A DNA stretch of 6,983 bases, taken from contig JAAXUD010000140.1 in NCBI GenBank assembly GCA_013336205.1, forward strand, positions 1 to 6,983, given 5' to 3'. Source of the stretch: Lentimicrobium sp. (GTDB lineage Bacteria; Bacteroidota; Bacteroidia; Bacteroidales; Lentimicrobiaceae). The notes beneath the pieces were generated by a model. It worked only from the letters and a program-made list of their open reading frames with translations. It searched no databases and had not been told where the DNA came from. Every line of letters begins with the position of its first letter. Positions within the stretch are counted from its first letter, which is position 1. This document shows positions 1-5,920 of the stretch, piece by piece. The position numbers and the translations under genes are program-made.

Positions 1-1
1 G

Positions 2-493
2 AATCTCCTGCTTTCTGTCTATGAAAAAGGTGAAACTCCTTTGTTTGTGATATTAGACAGGGTTACTGATGTCCGCAACATGGGCGCTATTGCCCGCACG
101 GCAGCCTGCGCCGGAGCACATGGCCTTGTTATCCCCGAAAAGGGTGGCGCGGCAATAAATTCAGATGCCATGAAAGCATCTGCCGGTGCGCTTTCAATTT
201 TACCGGTTCACCGGAGTGTAAATCTGAAAAACACCATTGATTATCTGAAAGAAAGCGGGCTCAGAATCGTGGCTGCTTCAGAAAAAGGCACCAAAAATTA
301 TTATGAAGCTGAGTTAACCGGTCCAATGGCTATAATCATGGGCTCTGAAGAGGATGGGGTATCGGGCGAATACCTGCGCCGCTGTGATGATGTGGTTAAA
401 ATACCCATGCGTGGCACCATCGAATCACTGAATGTGTCGGTTGCTGCTGGTATACTCTTGTTTGAGGTTGTGAAACAGCAGGAAGTCAGGTAA
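2..493 (+). CDS. rlmB: TrmH/SpoU-family RNA 2'-O-methyltransferase, probable RlmB (5' truncated by window)
   Basis: This is the C-terminal 163 codons of a SPOUT-class methyltransferase. The family uses S-adenosylmethionine to methylate a ribose 2'-OH; RlmB acts on G2251 of 23S rRNA in the cytoplasm. All three SpoU motifs are visible: motif 1 at 53-103 (LDRVTDVRNMG, with the NxG and the following IARTA arginine), motif 2 at 332-364 (IIMGSEEDGVS), and motif 3 at 401-466 (IPMRGTIESLNVSVAAG). These build the trefoil-knot SAM site. The KASAGAL stretch near 173-193 also fits RlmB-like members. The frame stays open to the window edge, so the TTG at 41 is not the true start; about 80 residues (an N-terminal RNA-binding domain) are expected upstream. 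The family is certain. The RlmB assignment within it is likely but not proven, because related TrmH paralogues share the same motifs. Confidence 0.85.
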   Translation, partial: NLLLSVYEKGETPLFVILDRVTDVRNMGAIARTAACAGAHGLVIPEKGGAAINSDAMKASAGALSILPVHRSVNLKNTIDYLKESGLRIVAASEKGTKNYYEAELTGPMAIIMGSEEDGVSGEYLRRCDDVVKIPMRGTIESLNVSVAAGILLFEVVKQQEVR

Positions 494-526
494 AAAGTCT
501 AAAGTAAAAAGTCTAAAGTAAAAAGT
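491..526. repeat. 14-bp tandem repeat starting at the rlmB stop codon
   Basis: The unit TAAAAAGTCTAAAG occurs at 491-504 and 505-518, and its first 8 bases recur at 519-526. The first TAA is the stop codon of the methyltransferase gene. A scrambled fragment (AAAAAGT then AAAGTCT) follows at 557-570. The 11-mer core AGTCTAAAGTA is at 496-506 and 510-520, and again at 3264-3274. No hairpin or terminator is visible in this spacer. Confidence 0.8.
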
Positions 527-629
527 ATTAAGCCTGGCCTTCATTTTTTAGGGGGCAAAAAGTAAAGTCTGGATGTTGGGTTCTATCTAAAAATATTAAC
601 ATCGCTCCTATCCATCAAAAAATTCTGTT

Positions 630-2531
630 ATGAATTTTGCAAAACTCATCAGGGAAACCTTGAATAACCAGCAAAAGAGGTTCTGGTTGCTCACCGGCCT
701 GATATTGCTCGTTGCACTTGCACTCAGGTTGACCGGATTGGGATTCTCCTATTCAAATGATGAGTTGAGTGCCCTGCTCCGTGTAAGATTTGACTCCTTT
801 TCACAGTTGGTTGATGATGGGTTTTATGTGGATGGCCACCCGGGTGGAATCCAGGTTTTCCTGTTTTACTGGGTAAAACTGTTTGGCATGAGCGAATGGG
901 CCGTCAGACTCCCGTTTTCAATTACCGGTGTGTTGGCTGTTTATTTCGCAATCAGGGTTTTCACCAGATGGTTTGGCCCAACAACAGGCCTGCTCACTGG
1001 TGCTTTTCTGGCTTTTCTTGAATTTCCATTGCTTTACAGTCAGATAGCGAGGCCCTATGGCGCCGGATTGTTTTTCAGCATGATGATGACCTGGTTCTGG
1101 ACCCGCCTGCTCTTTGACAATAAACCAAAAGTCATTCTTGCGTTGGCCTATGCCCTGAGTGCGACAGCTTGCATGTACACGCATTATTTCAGCTTCCTTT
1201 TTACACTGATTGCCGGTATTACCGGCTTATTCTTCATGAATCGCACAAGTCTGAAATATTATTTGGGCGCTGGTCTGGCTGCTGCGTTGTTGTTTTCTCC
1301 GCACATATATATAACGCTGAACCATCTGAGCATCGGAGGTGTCGGACTCTGGCTGGCAAAACCGGAAAACGGATGGCTACTGAGTCATATCTGGTATATT
1401 CTCAATGAATCATACTGGATAAGCCTGATGACCGGATTAATATTTGTCATCTCAGTATTTTTCGGCCGAAAAAGCCTGACTTTGAACAAATTTCACCTCA
1501 TATCGATTATCTTCTTTCTGGTACCGTTTCTAACAGGCTTTTTCTATTCGCGGATGGTAAATCCGGTATTGCAGCATAGTGTTCTAATTTTCACTTTTCC
1601 CTTTCTACTTGCGCTGCTGTTCTCCTTTTCAGACAAAATTCCTTCGCGCTGGGCTGGAATATTAGTGATAGCGGTTCTTTTTGCAGGAACTGCCCAGACT
1701 ATTGCGGGCAACCGATATTTCAGCAAACAGCATTTTGGTGAATTCAAGGGGATAGCTAAGGCTATCGTCAAATGGAATCAGCAATACGGAGCGGAAAACA
1801 TCACCAGGGCTATCAGCATTAACAACCCCTGGTACCTTGATTTTTACCTGGATCAGGTAAAAGGCCGGAGAACAACTTTTGAACAATACGACAATCGCGG
1901 CGGAGCCCAGCTCGACAGCCTTGCCGGGATAATCAACAAAGCATCAACCACTTATTTCATGTATGCCTGGACCAAACCAGTTCCAATGGAGATCAATGAT
2001 ATTATCAGGGCAAGGTTTCCATGTGTAGAAGAGCATATCAGTTATGAAGGCCTGGCCGAAGCAACACTTTACAGTAAATCAGACCAGCATTGCCTGCTAT
2101 TCAGTCCCGACACTCTATACAAGGTTAAGTTTGAATCAAATATCTCAGGCACTGAAGGCCTTTTAAATCTTGATAGTCTCGAATACAGCCCTGGTTTCGA
2201 AGGAGCCCCCGCTGAAATATTGGAAGGTAAGACAGGAATTATGGTGGCTACCATCGAATTATTTGCTGATACAATCGTGACAGGCGCTATTCTGGCCATC
2301 TCATTTCACAATGAAAATGGCGAAACAACACACTGGCTGGGAGCCCGGGCCGATCTCTATTCCCTGCCAGGCCAATGGAATAAAATCAGACAGACTATTT
2401 CCCTTCCTGATCAGAATCTGATTAACAGCAGGATGAAGGTCTATTTCTGGAACCCGGGAAAGAATAAAATCATTGTCCGGAATCTTTCCATAACGCTGGA
2501 AAAACCGTTGGTCAGTACTATTAAATTCTAG
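630..2531 (+). CDS. GT39/PMT-like membrane glycosyltransferase with C-terminal extracytoplasmic domain
   Basis: This 633-residue protein belongs to the GT-C glycosyltransferases (ArnT/PMT_2-like), which move a sugar from a polyprenyl-phosphate donor to an acceptor on the outer face of the inner membrane. The first membrane helix is near residues 18-37. It is followed by the expected loop with an acidic pair, D44-E45, and then DGHPGG at 68-73. YSQIARPYG (136-144) and MYTHYF (182-187) are also typical of bacterial PMT_2 proteins. Further hydrophobic helices continue to about residue 360. The remaining 270 residues are soluble; about 500-628 is rich in alternating beta-strand pattern and may be a jelly-roll or carbohydrate-binding-like domain (inference). 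The ATG at 630 has no good Shine-Dalgarno site, as is usual in Bacteroidota. It is followed after 3 nt by a lipoprotein gene, so the two are probably co-transcribed. Donor and acceptor cannot be read from the sequence. Confidence 0.82.
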   Translation: MNFAKLIRETLNNQQKRFWLLTGLILLVALALRLTGLGFSYSNDELSALLRVRFDSFSQLVDDGFYVDGHPGGIQVFLFYWVKLFGMSEWAVRLPFSITGVLAVYFAIRVFTRWFGPTTGLLTGAFLAFLEFPLLYSQIARPYGAGLFFSMMMTWFWTRLLFDNKPKVILALAYALSATACMYTHYFSFLFTLIAGITGLFFMNRTSLKYYLGAGLAAALLFSPHIYITLNHLSIGGVGLWLAKPENGWLLSHIWYILNESYWISLMTGLIFVISVFFGRKSLTLNKFHLISIIFFLVPFLTGFFYSRMVNPVLQHSVLIFTFPFLLALLFSFSDKIPSRWAGILVIAVLFAGTAQTIAGNRYFSKQHFGEFKGIAKAIVKWNQQYGAENITRAISINNPWYLDFYLDQVKGRRTTFEQYDNRGGAQLDSLAGIINKASTTYFMYAWTKPVPMEINDIIRARFPCVEEHISYEGLAEATLYSKSDQHCLLFSPDTLYKVKFESNISGTEGLLNLDSLEYSPGFEGAPAEILEGKTGIMVATIELFADTIVTGAILAISFHNENGETTHWLGARADLYSLPGQWNKIRQTISLPDQNLINSRMKVYFWNPGKNKIIVRNLSITLEKPLVSTIKF

Positions 2532-2534
2532 AAA

Positions 2535-3188
2535 ATGAAAACCCCCTTTTATACTTTGCTTGCCTGTTTTAGCTTGTTTTTTATGACGACTTCCTGCCAA
2601 AGGGAAAAAATCGAAAATTTTCCCAATGGGAAGGTAAAATCAGTTCAGAACTTCAAAGGAAAAAAGCAGCATGGCATCAGCACCTGGTATTATGAGAATG
2701 GCAAAAAGCAGTTGGAAACTTCCTATAAAGAAGGTGAGTTGGATGGATTCGCTGTCAGATGGTTTATCAACGGGCAAAAAGAATCAAGTGAACAATACAA
2801 GAATGGCAAGAGGAATGGACTGTCTGTATCCTGGAACACTTCAGGTGTTAAAACAGAGGAAAGAACTTATGTGAATGACACCTTACACGGTGCTTACAGA
2901 TTATACCATCACAACGAAGTGCTGAAAATAGAAGGCAATTACAATCATGGACTTTTCGACAGCATTTGGACTTATTACAATGAGTTTGGCTTTAAAGTAG
3001 GCGATGCCCGTTTTGAAATGGGCTCAGGTATTCAAAGAGCCTTTCATCTGAACGGAAAAATCTGGCGTGAAATACCATTCCGCAGCAATAAACGAAACGG
3101 AACAGAAAAAGAATACGACAATTCGGGAAGGCTAATAAAAGAAACTACCTTTGAAAATGATGTGGCAACAGGGCAAATTGAATATTAA
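2535..3188 (+). CDS. MORN-variant (YwqK-like) repeat lipoprotein
   Basis: This 217-residue protein starts with a lipoprotein signal peptide: basic K2, a hydrophobic core at 4-17, and the lipobox TTSC with the lipidated cysteine at C21. The mature part is a regular repeat of about 24 residues of the MORN_2 type, with the pattern HG...WYYENGKKQ.E..YK.G..DG. The anchor glycines fall at 47, 71, 95 and 119, then 165, 189 and 213, with S143 in the expected place between, giving about eight units counting partial ones. Such repeats form an extended beta-hairpin stack and probably bind another molecule; no catalytic motif is seen. The ATG is 3 nt after the glycosyltransferase stop, which implies one operon. 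Databases often label this family 'YwqK family antitoxin', but the export signal and absence of a toxin partner here argue against that role. The function is unknown. Confidence 0.85.
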   Translation: MKTPFYTLLACFSLFFMTTSCQREKIENFPNGKVKSVQNFKGKKQHGISTWYYENGKKQLETSYKEGELDGFAVRWFINGQKESSEQYKNGKRNGLSVSWNTSGVKTEERTYVNDTLHGAYRLYHHNEVLKIEGNYNHGLFDSIWTYYNEFGFKVGDARFEMGSGIQRAFHLNGKIWREIPFRSNKRNGTEKEYDNSGRLIKETTFENDVATGQIEY

Positions 3189-3263
3189 AACAAGGCTCTA
3201 ATGCAATCGTTTGCACCTGCTTCTCAGGCTTTAGCAGAATACTTTGCTGCGGTGTTTAGAAAG

Positions 3264-3274
3264 AGTCTAAAGTA
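3264..3274. repeat. Dispersed copy of the AGTCTAAAGTA 11-mer
   Basis: This is an exact third copy of the 11-mer found twice at 496-520. It again lies in the spacer shortly after a gene (76 nt past the lipoprotein stop). The rest of the spacer 3189-3439 is A/T-rich and contains the gdh promoter; I see no convincing terminator for the upstream operon. Confidence 0.6.
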
Positions 3275-3341
3275 ACTGAAAATTAAAAATTTAACTTAGT
3301 GTTCCAATAAAAAAGCAAACAATAAAATAAGTAACGGGAAA

Positions 3342-3374
3342 TTTGGAAATTCCATTTTTTATAACATAAATTTG
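3342..3374 (+). promoter_or_regulatory. Bacteroidota-type promoter of the glutamate dehydrogenase gene
   Basis: TTTG at 3342-3345 and TAAATTTG at 3367-3374 are separated by 21 nt. This matches the known Bacteroidota primary sigma-factor consensus (TTTG near -33, TAnnTTTG near -7). Transcription would start around 3380, leaving a leader of roughly 60 nt before the ATG at 3440. No other candidate of this quality is seen in the spacer. Confidence 0.7.
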
Positions 3375-3399
3375 CCCTGTTATTTAATTAACACTGTTA
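3361..3399. promoter_or_regulatory. Four alternating TAACA/TGTTA half-sites over the gdh -7 box and start region
   Basis: TAACA at 3362-3366, TGTTA at 3378-3382, TAACA at 3389-3393 and TGTTA at 3395-3399 alternate in orientation. The first pair extends to ATAACA/TGTTAT and brackets the -7 box exactly. This position suits a repressor or activator site, but the words are short and the region is A/T-rich, so chance is possible. No known regulator is recognised. Confidence 0.3.
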
Positions 3400-3439
3400 C
3401 AAAATTCACATAAATTAATCATCCTTAAACATCCAAAAG

Positions 3440-4777
3440 ATGAATCTGGAAAAAATCATGACCGACCTGGAGAAAAAACATCCGGGTGAAGTTGAGTACT
3501 TGCAAGCGGTACGCGAAGTTCTTGAGTCCATTGAAGAAATCTACAATGAGAATCCTCAGTTTGAAACAGCTGGCATAATCGAGCGCATCGTTGAGCCCGA
3601 CCGTATTTTAACCTTTAAAGTTCCCTGGGTAGACGATAATGGCAAAGTACATGTTAATCTTGGCTACAGGATTCAGTTCAACAACGCTATCGGCCCTTAT
3701 AAAGGTGGATTACGTTTTCACCCAAGTGTGAACCTGAGCATCTTGAAATTCCTCGGCTTCGAACAGATTTTCAAAAACAGTCTTACCACCCTTCCAATGG
3801 GCGGCGGTAAAGGTGGAAGTGATTTTGACCCTAAAGGCAAATCAAATGCTGAAATTATGCGCTTCTGTCAGTCCTTTATGCTGGAACTGTGGAAAATGAT
3901 CGGTCCTGAAACCGACGTACCTGCAGGAGATATTGGTGTTGGTGGACGTGAAATCGGTTTCATGTACGGTATGTACAAAAAACTGACCAGAGAGCATACC
4001 GGTGTTTTGACCGGAAAAGGCATCAACTGGGGTGGAAGTTTAGTAAGACCTGAAGCTACCGGCTTTGGTGCAGTTTACTTCGCACATGAAATGCTTAAAA
4101 CCAAAAATCAGGATTTCAAAGGAAAAGTTGTTGCGATCAGCGGATTTGGCAATGTTGCCTGGGGTGCAGTTACTAAGGTAAATGAGCTTGGCGGAAAAGT
4201 TGTTACTATTTCTGGTCCTGATGGTTATATTTATGATCCTGATGGCATCTCTGGCGAGAAAATAAACTATATGCTCGATTTGAGGTCTTCAAACCAGGAT
4301 ATTGTTAAACCTTACTCCTATGAATTCCCAAATGCACAGTTCCATCAGGGAAAACGCCCATGGGAAGTTAAATGCGATGTGGCTTTACCTTGTGCAACAC
4401 AAAACGAGCTTGGTAAGGAAGATGCATTAACATTAATTAAAAATGGTGTTATGTGTGTAGCCGAAGGTGCGAATATGCCTTCAACACCTGAAGCCATAGA
4501 AGCATTCCAGGAAAATAAAGTCATGTTTGCACCCGGAAAAGCTGTGAATGCTGGTGGTGTTGCGACTTCTGGCCTTGAAATGTCACAGAACTCCATGAAA
4601 CTCAACTGGGCTTCAGAAGAAGTTGACATGCGTCTGCACCAGATTATGAAGAGCATACATGAACAATGTGCAAAATACGGAACACAACCTGACGGTTACA
4701 TTAATTATGTAAAAGGCGCGAATGTTGCCGGCTTCCTGAAAGTAGCCAATGCGATGCTCGACCAGGGCGTTCTCTAA
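3440..4777 (+). CDS. gdhA: Glutamate dehydrogenase, hexameric class I; NAD+ preference inferred
   Basis: This 445-residue enzyme interconverts glutamate and 2-oxoglutarate plus ammonia in the cytoplasm, linking nitrogen assimilation or amino-acid breakdown to the TCA cycle. It has the usual full length of the bacterial hexameric family. Substrate-site residues are visible: K88 in PYKGG, K112, catalytic K124 in GGGKGGSDFDP, D164 in AGDIGVGGREIG, and S378 in TSGLEMSQNS. The Rossmann loop is SGFGNVAWG (234-242) and the second strand ends in SGPDGY (258-263). F236, P260 and D261 correspond, from memory, to F238, P262 and D263 of the NAD+-dependent Clostridium symbiosum enzyme, whereas the NADP+ E. 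coli enzyme has a serine in the glycine loop. The gene is therefore probably NAD-linked (EC 1.4.1.2), although automated annotation may say NADP-specific. It has its own promoter and terminator and is monocistronic. Confidence 0.96.
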   Translation: MNLEKIMTDLEKKHPGEVEYLQAVREVLESIEEIYNENPQFETAGIIERIVEPDRILTFKVPWVDDNGKVHVNLGYRIQFNNAIGPYKGGLRFHPSVNLSILKFLGFEQIFKNSLTTLPMGGGKGGSDFDPKGKSNAEIMRFCQSFMLELWKMIGPETDVPAGDIGVGGREIGFMYGMYKKLTREHTGVLTGKGINWGGSLVRPEATGFGAVYFAHEMLKTKNQDFKGKVVAISGFGNVAWGAVTKVNELGGKVVTISGPDGYIYDPDGISGEKINYMLDLRSSNQDIVKPYSYEFPNAQFHQGKRPWEVKCDVALPCATQNELGKEDALTLIKNGVMCVAEGANMPSTPEAIEAFQENKVMFAPGKAVNAGGVATSGLEMSQNSMKLNWASEEVDMRLHQIMKSIHEQCAKYGTQPDGYINYVKGANVAGFLKVANAMLDQGVL

Positions 4778-4817
4778 AAGTTTTCCCCGACATGTATAAC
4801 ACTATGTTGGATAACCC

Positions 4818-4844
4818 AGCCCCGGTTCTGCCGGGGCTTTTTTT
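4818..4844 (+). terminator. Rho-independent terminator of gdhA
   Basis: A perfect 8-bp G/C-rich stem (AGCCCCGG at 4818-4825, CCGGGGCT at 4831-4838) closes a 5-nt loop. The stem's last T begins a run of seven T (4838-4844). It lies 41 nt after the gdhA stop codon. Confidence 0.93.
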
Positions 4845-4883
4845 ATGTAACTAAATAATCACAGCAGTCCGTTAATATTAAGA

Positions 4884-4999
4884 ATCACGCCTGTCTGCCT
4901 GAATATTTCATGCATTCAGGCAGGCCTGTCTGACTGAATGCTCAAGCATACAGGCAGGCAAAGACGCAAAGATCACGCAAAAGTGCGCGAGGCAGACAG
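4884..4999. repeat. Mosaic of short direct and inverted repeats in a gene-free spacer
   Basis: CCTGTCTGCCTGAAT (4890-4904) recurs with one mismatch at 4925-4939. TGCCTGAAT (4896-4904) pairs perfectly with ATTCAGGCA (4914-4922). GCCTGT at 4924-4929 pairs with ACAGGC near 4949-4954. CAGGCAGGC occurs at 4917-4925 and 4951-4959, and GCAAAG-like words occur at 4958, 4966 and 4977. ATCACGC occurs at 4884-4890 and 4972-4978. The outer boundary is a perfect 10-bp inverted repeat, CTGTCTGCCT (4891-4900) with AGGCAGACAG (4990-4999). No open frame of note and no transposase are present. It resembles dispersed intergenic repeats of Bacteroidota, but could be a small structured or MITE-like element; no target-site duplication is seen. 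Confidence 0.7.
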
Positions 5000-5001
5000 C
5001 A

Positions 5002-5021
5002 ATCCCGATAGCTATCGGGAT
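5002..5021. repeat. Perfect 20-bp palindrome
   Basis: ATCCCGATAGCTATCGGGAT equals its own reverse complement. It sits 2 nt after the end of the repeat mosaic, 166 nt before the first ferritin-like gene. There is no spacer between its arms and no T-run after it, so it is not a typical terminator. I recall similar palindromes as frequent intergenic words in Bacteroidota genomes, which is recollection and not checked. Confidence 0.75.
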
Positions 5022-5051
5022 GATATTCATTATTTTACAAAAACAAACTGA

Positions 5052-5090
5052 TTATTTTTAATAGTCTGTTAACCAGTCGATTAAAAATAA
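5052..5090. promoter_or_regulatory. 11-bp inverted repeat upstream of the ferritin-like gene
   Basis: TTATTTTTAAT (5052-5062) and ATTAAAAATAA (5080-5090) are perfect reverse complements around a 17-nt loop that itself contains CTG/CAG around a TTAAC core. It lies about 97 nt before the ATG at 5188. There is no T-run following, so a regulatory dyad or leader hairpin is more likely than a terminator. The regulator is unknown. Confidence 0.4.
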
Positions 5091-5129
5091 CTAGCGAAGT
5101 ATTTTAATCAGAAACAACCTTTAATAAGC

Positions 5130-5146
5130 TGTAATCTTAAATTACA
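5130..5146. promoter_or_regulatory. Operator-like dyad TGTAAT-N5-ATTACA upstream of the ferritin-like gene
   Basis: Perfect 6-bp arms with a 5-nt spacer form a 17-bp dyad centred about 50 nt before the start codon, the right size for a dimeric transcription factor. It does not match the Fur or PerR consensus that I know. No clear TAnnTTTG box is visible between it and the gene. Confidence 0.35.
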
Positions 5147-5187
5147 ATTACCCGTTTTTGCTATTTATATAAAACCGAAGCAATGTT

Positions 5188-5643
5188 ATGAGAACATTTA
5201 AGTCTGTTGAAGAAATACTGATTTTCGCTATTGGATCAGAACAGGAAGCCTTTGAATTTTATTCCCGCCTTTCTGGCCTTTCTCAAAATACAGAAATGAA
5301 GCAGATCTTCAGGCAATATGCTTATGAGGAATTGGGCCATAAAGCCAGACTTATAAAATTCAGGGAACTGGGTAAAATAGAAATCCCCGATGAACAGATT
5401 AAAAATCTAAAAGTCACTGATTATATTGTAGATGTTATACCCGGCCCATCAATGAGTTATAAAGAAGCGCTCATTTTTGCGATGGAAAAAGAAAAAGCAG
5501 CATTGCGTCTTTATCTTGATCTTGCATCACGGTCCGAAAATGAAGATATCAAAACCATCTTTAATACCCTGGCTCAGGAAGAGGCAAGGCATCACCTAAG
5601 GTTTGAAATTGAATATGATCAATTAATTCTGAAGGAGAATTAA
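5188..5643 (+). CDS. Ferritin-like/rubrerythrin-like di-iron protein without rubredoxin domain
   Basis: This 151-residue, four-helix-bundle protein belongs to the ferritin-like superfamily (COG1633-like rubrerythrin group). Proteins of this type bind a di-iron centre and often reduce peroxide or handle iron in the cytoplasm of anaerobes. By motif spacing the six ligands are all present: E18 (ExxAxxxY in helix 1), E48 and H51 (EELGH), E102 (ExxAxxxY again), and E132 and H135 (EEARH). The two halves (about 8-60 and 91-146) are internally similar, as in rubrerythrin. There is no cysteine, so the usual rubredoxin domain is missing and electrons would have to come from a partner. The ATG at 5188 is preceded by an A-rich leader. 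A diverged paralogue follows 277 nt downstream. The exact reaction is not determined. Confidence 0.85.
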   Translation: MRTFKSVEEILIFAIGSEQEAFEFYSRLSGLSQNTEMKQIFRQYAYEELGHKARLIKFRELGKIEIPDEQIKNLKVTDYIVDVIPGPSMSYKEALIFAMEKEKAALRLYLDLASRSENEDIKTIFNTLAQEEARHHLRFEIEYDQLILKEN

Positions 5644-5673
5644 CTAGTGAGGTTTCTGGTAACTATCAGCTTT

Positions 5674-5705
5674 TTTGAAATGAATTTATTGCGTTGTTAA
5701 TTTTC
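5674..5705 (+). promoter_or_regulatory. Possible promoter for the second ferritin-like gene
   Basis: TTTG at 5674-5677 and TAATTTTC at 5698-5705 are 20 nt apart, matching the Bacteroidota consensus except for the last base of the -7 box. Its use would give a long leader of about 210 nt holding the palindromes at 5761-5819. No better match lies nearer to the ATG at 5921, so the real promoter is uncertain. Confidence 0.25.
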
Positions 5706-5760
5706 TTTGCATCAAATGTCGTTCAAAAATTGCTTAAATTATAAATTACAACTCCAGATT

Positions 5761-5828
5761 AAGATCAAAATAAAGTTAACAAATAACTCTGCATTAATTA
5801 ATGCATAAAAAATGATCTTCTTTTTTTT
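5761..5828 (+). terminator. Nested inverted repeat followed by T8; possible weak terminator or leader structure
   Basis: The outer arms AAGATCA (5761-5767) and TGATCTT (5813-5819) enclose a perfect 16-bp palindrome, TGCATTAATTAATGCA (5790-5805). One C and then eight T (5821-5828) follow. The layout resembles a terminator for the first ferritin-like gene, but the stems are A/T-rich and the outer loop is long, so it could equally be a regulatory site for the second gene. Confidence 0.35.
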
Positions 5829-5920
5829 AAAAATGAGATTACCTTTTATTATATTAATGATTAACTGAAAACACCGGTTTCTTTTCAAACTCATAAAACA
5901 ACCAAACACTCACAGGAACT

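Noticed and set aside
918..1184. Reverse-strand open frame of 88 codons inside the glycosyltransferase gene
   Set aside because: It is fully contained in a well-supported membrane protein gene, has low-complexity unfamiliar sequence and no promoter; a shadow frame.
2301..2600. Reverse-strand open frame of 99 codons over the glycosyltransferase/lipoprotein junction
   Set aside because: It overlaps two supported + strand genes and shows no recognisable domain.
3200..3260. Terminator after the lipoprotein gene
   Set aside because: Short CTGCT/AGCAG and GCAG/CTGC pairings exist, but stems are 4-5 bp and no T-run follows.
4345..4656. Reverse-strand open frame of 103 codons inside gdhA
   Set aside because: It lies opposite highly conserved GDH coding sequence; such antisense frames are common there.
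4890..4959. CRISPR-like array
   Set aside because: Only two near-identical 15-bp copies and two 9-bp words with irregular spacing; no regular repeat-spacer order and no cas gene.
4891..4999. Insertion sequence or MITE
   Set aside because: The 10-bp terminal inverted repeat is suggestive, but there is no transposase and no clear target-site duplication, so only a repeat is called.
5154..5175. Promoter directly before the first ferritin-like gene
   Set aside because: A TTTTTG tract and TATATAA-like words are present, but there is no TAnnTTTG at a proper distance.
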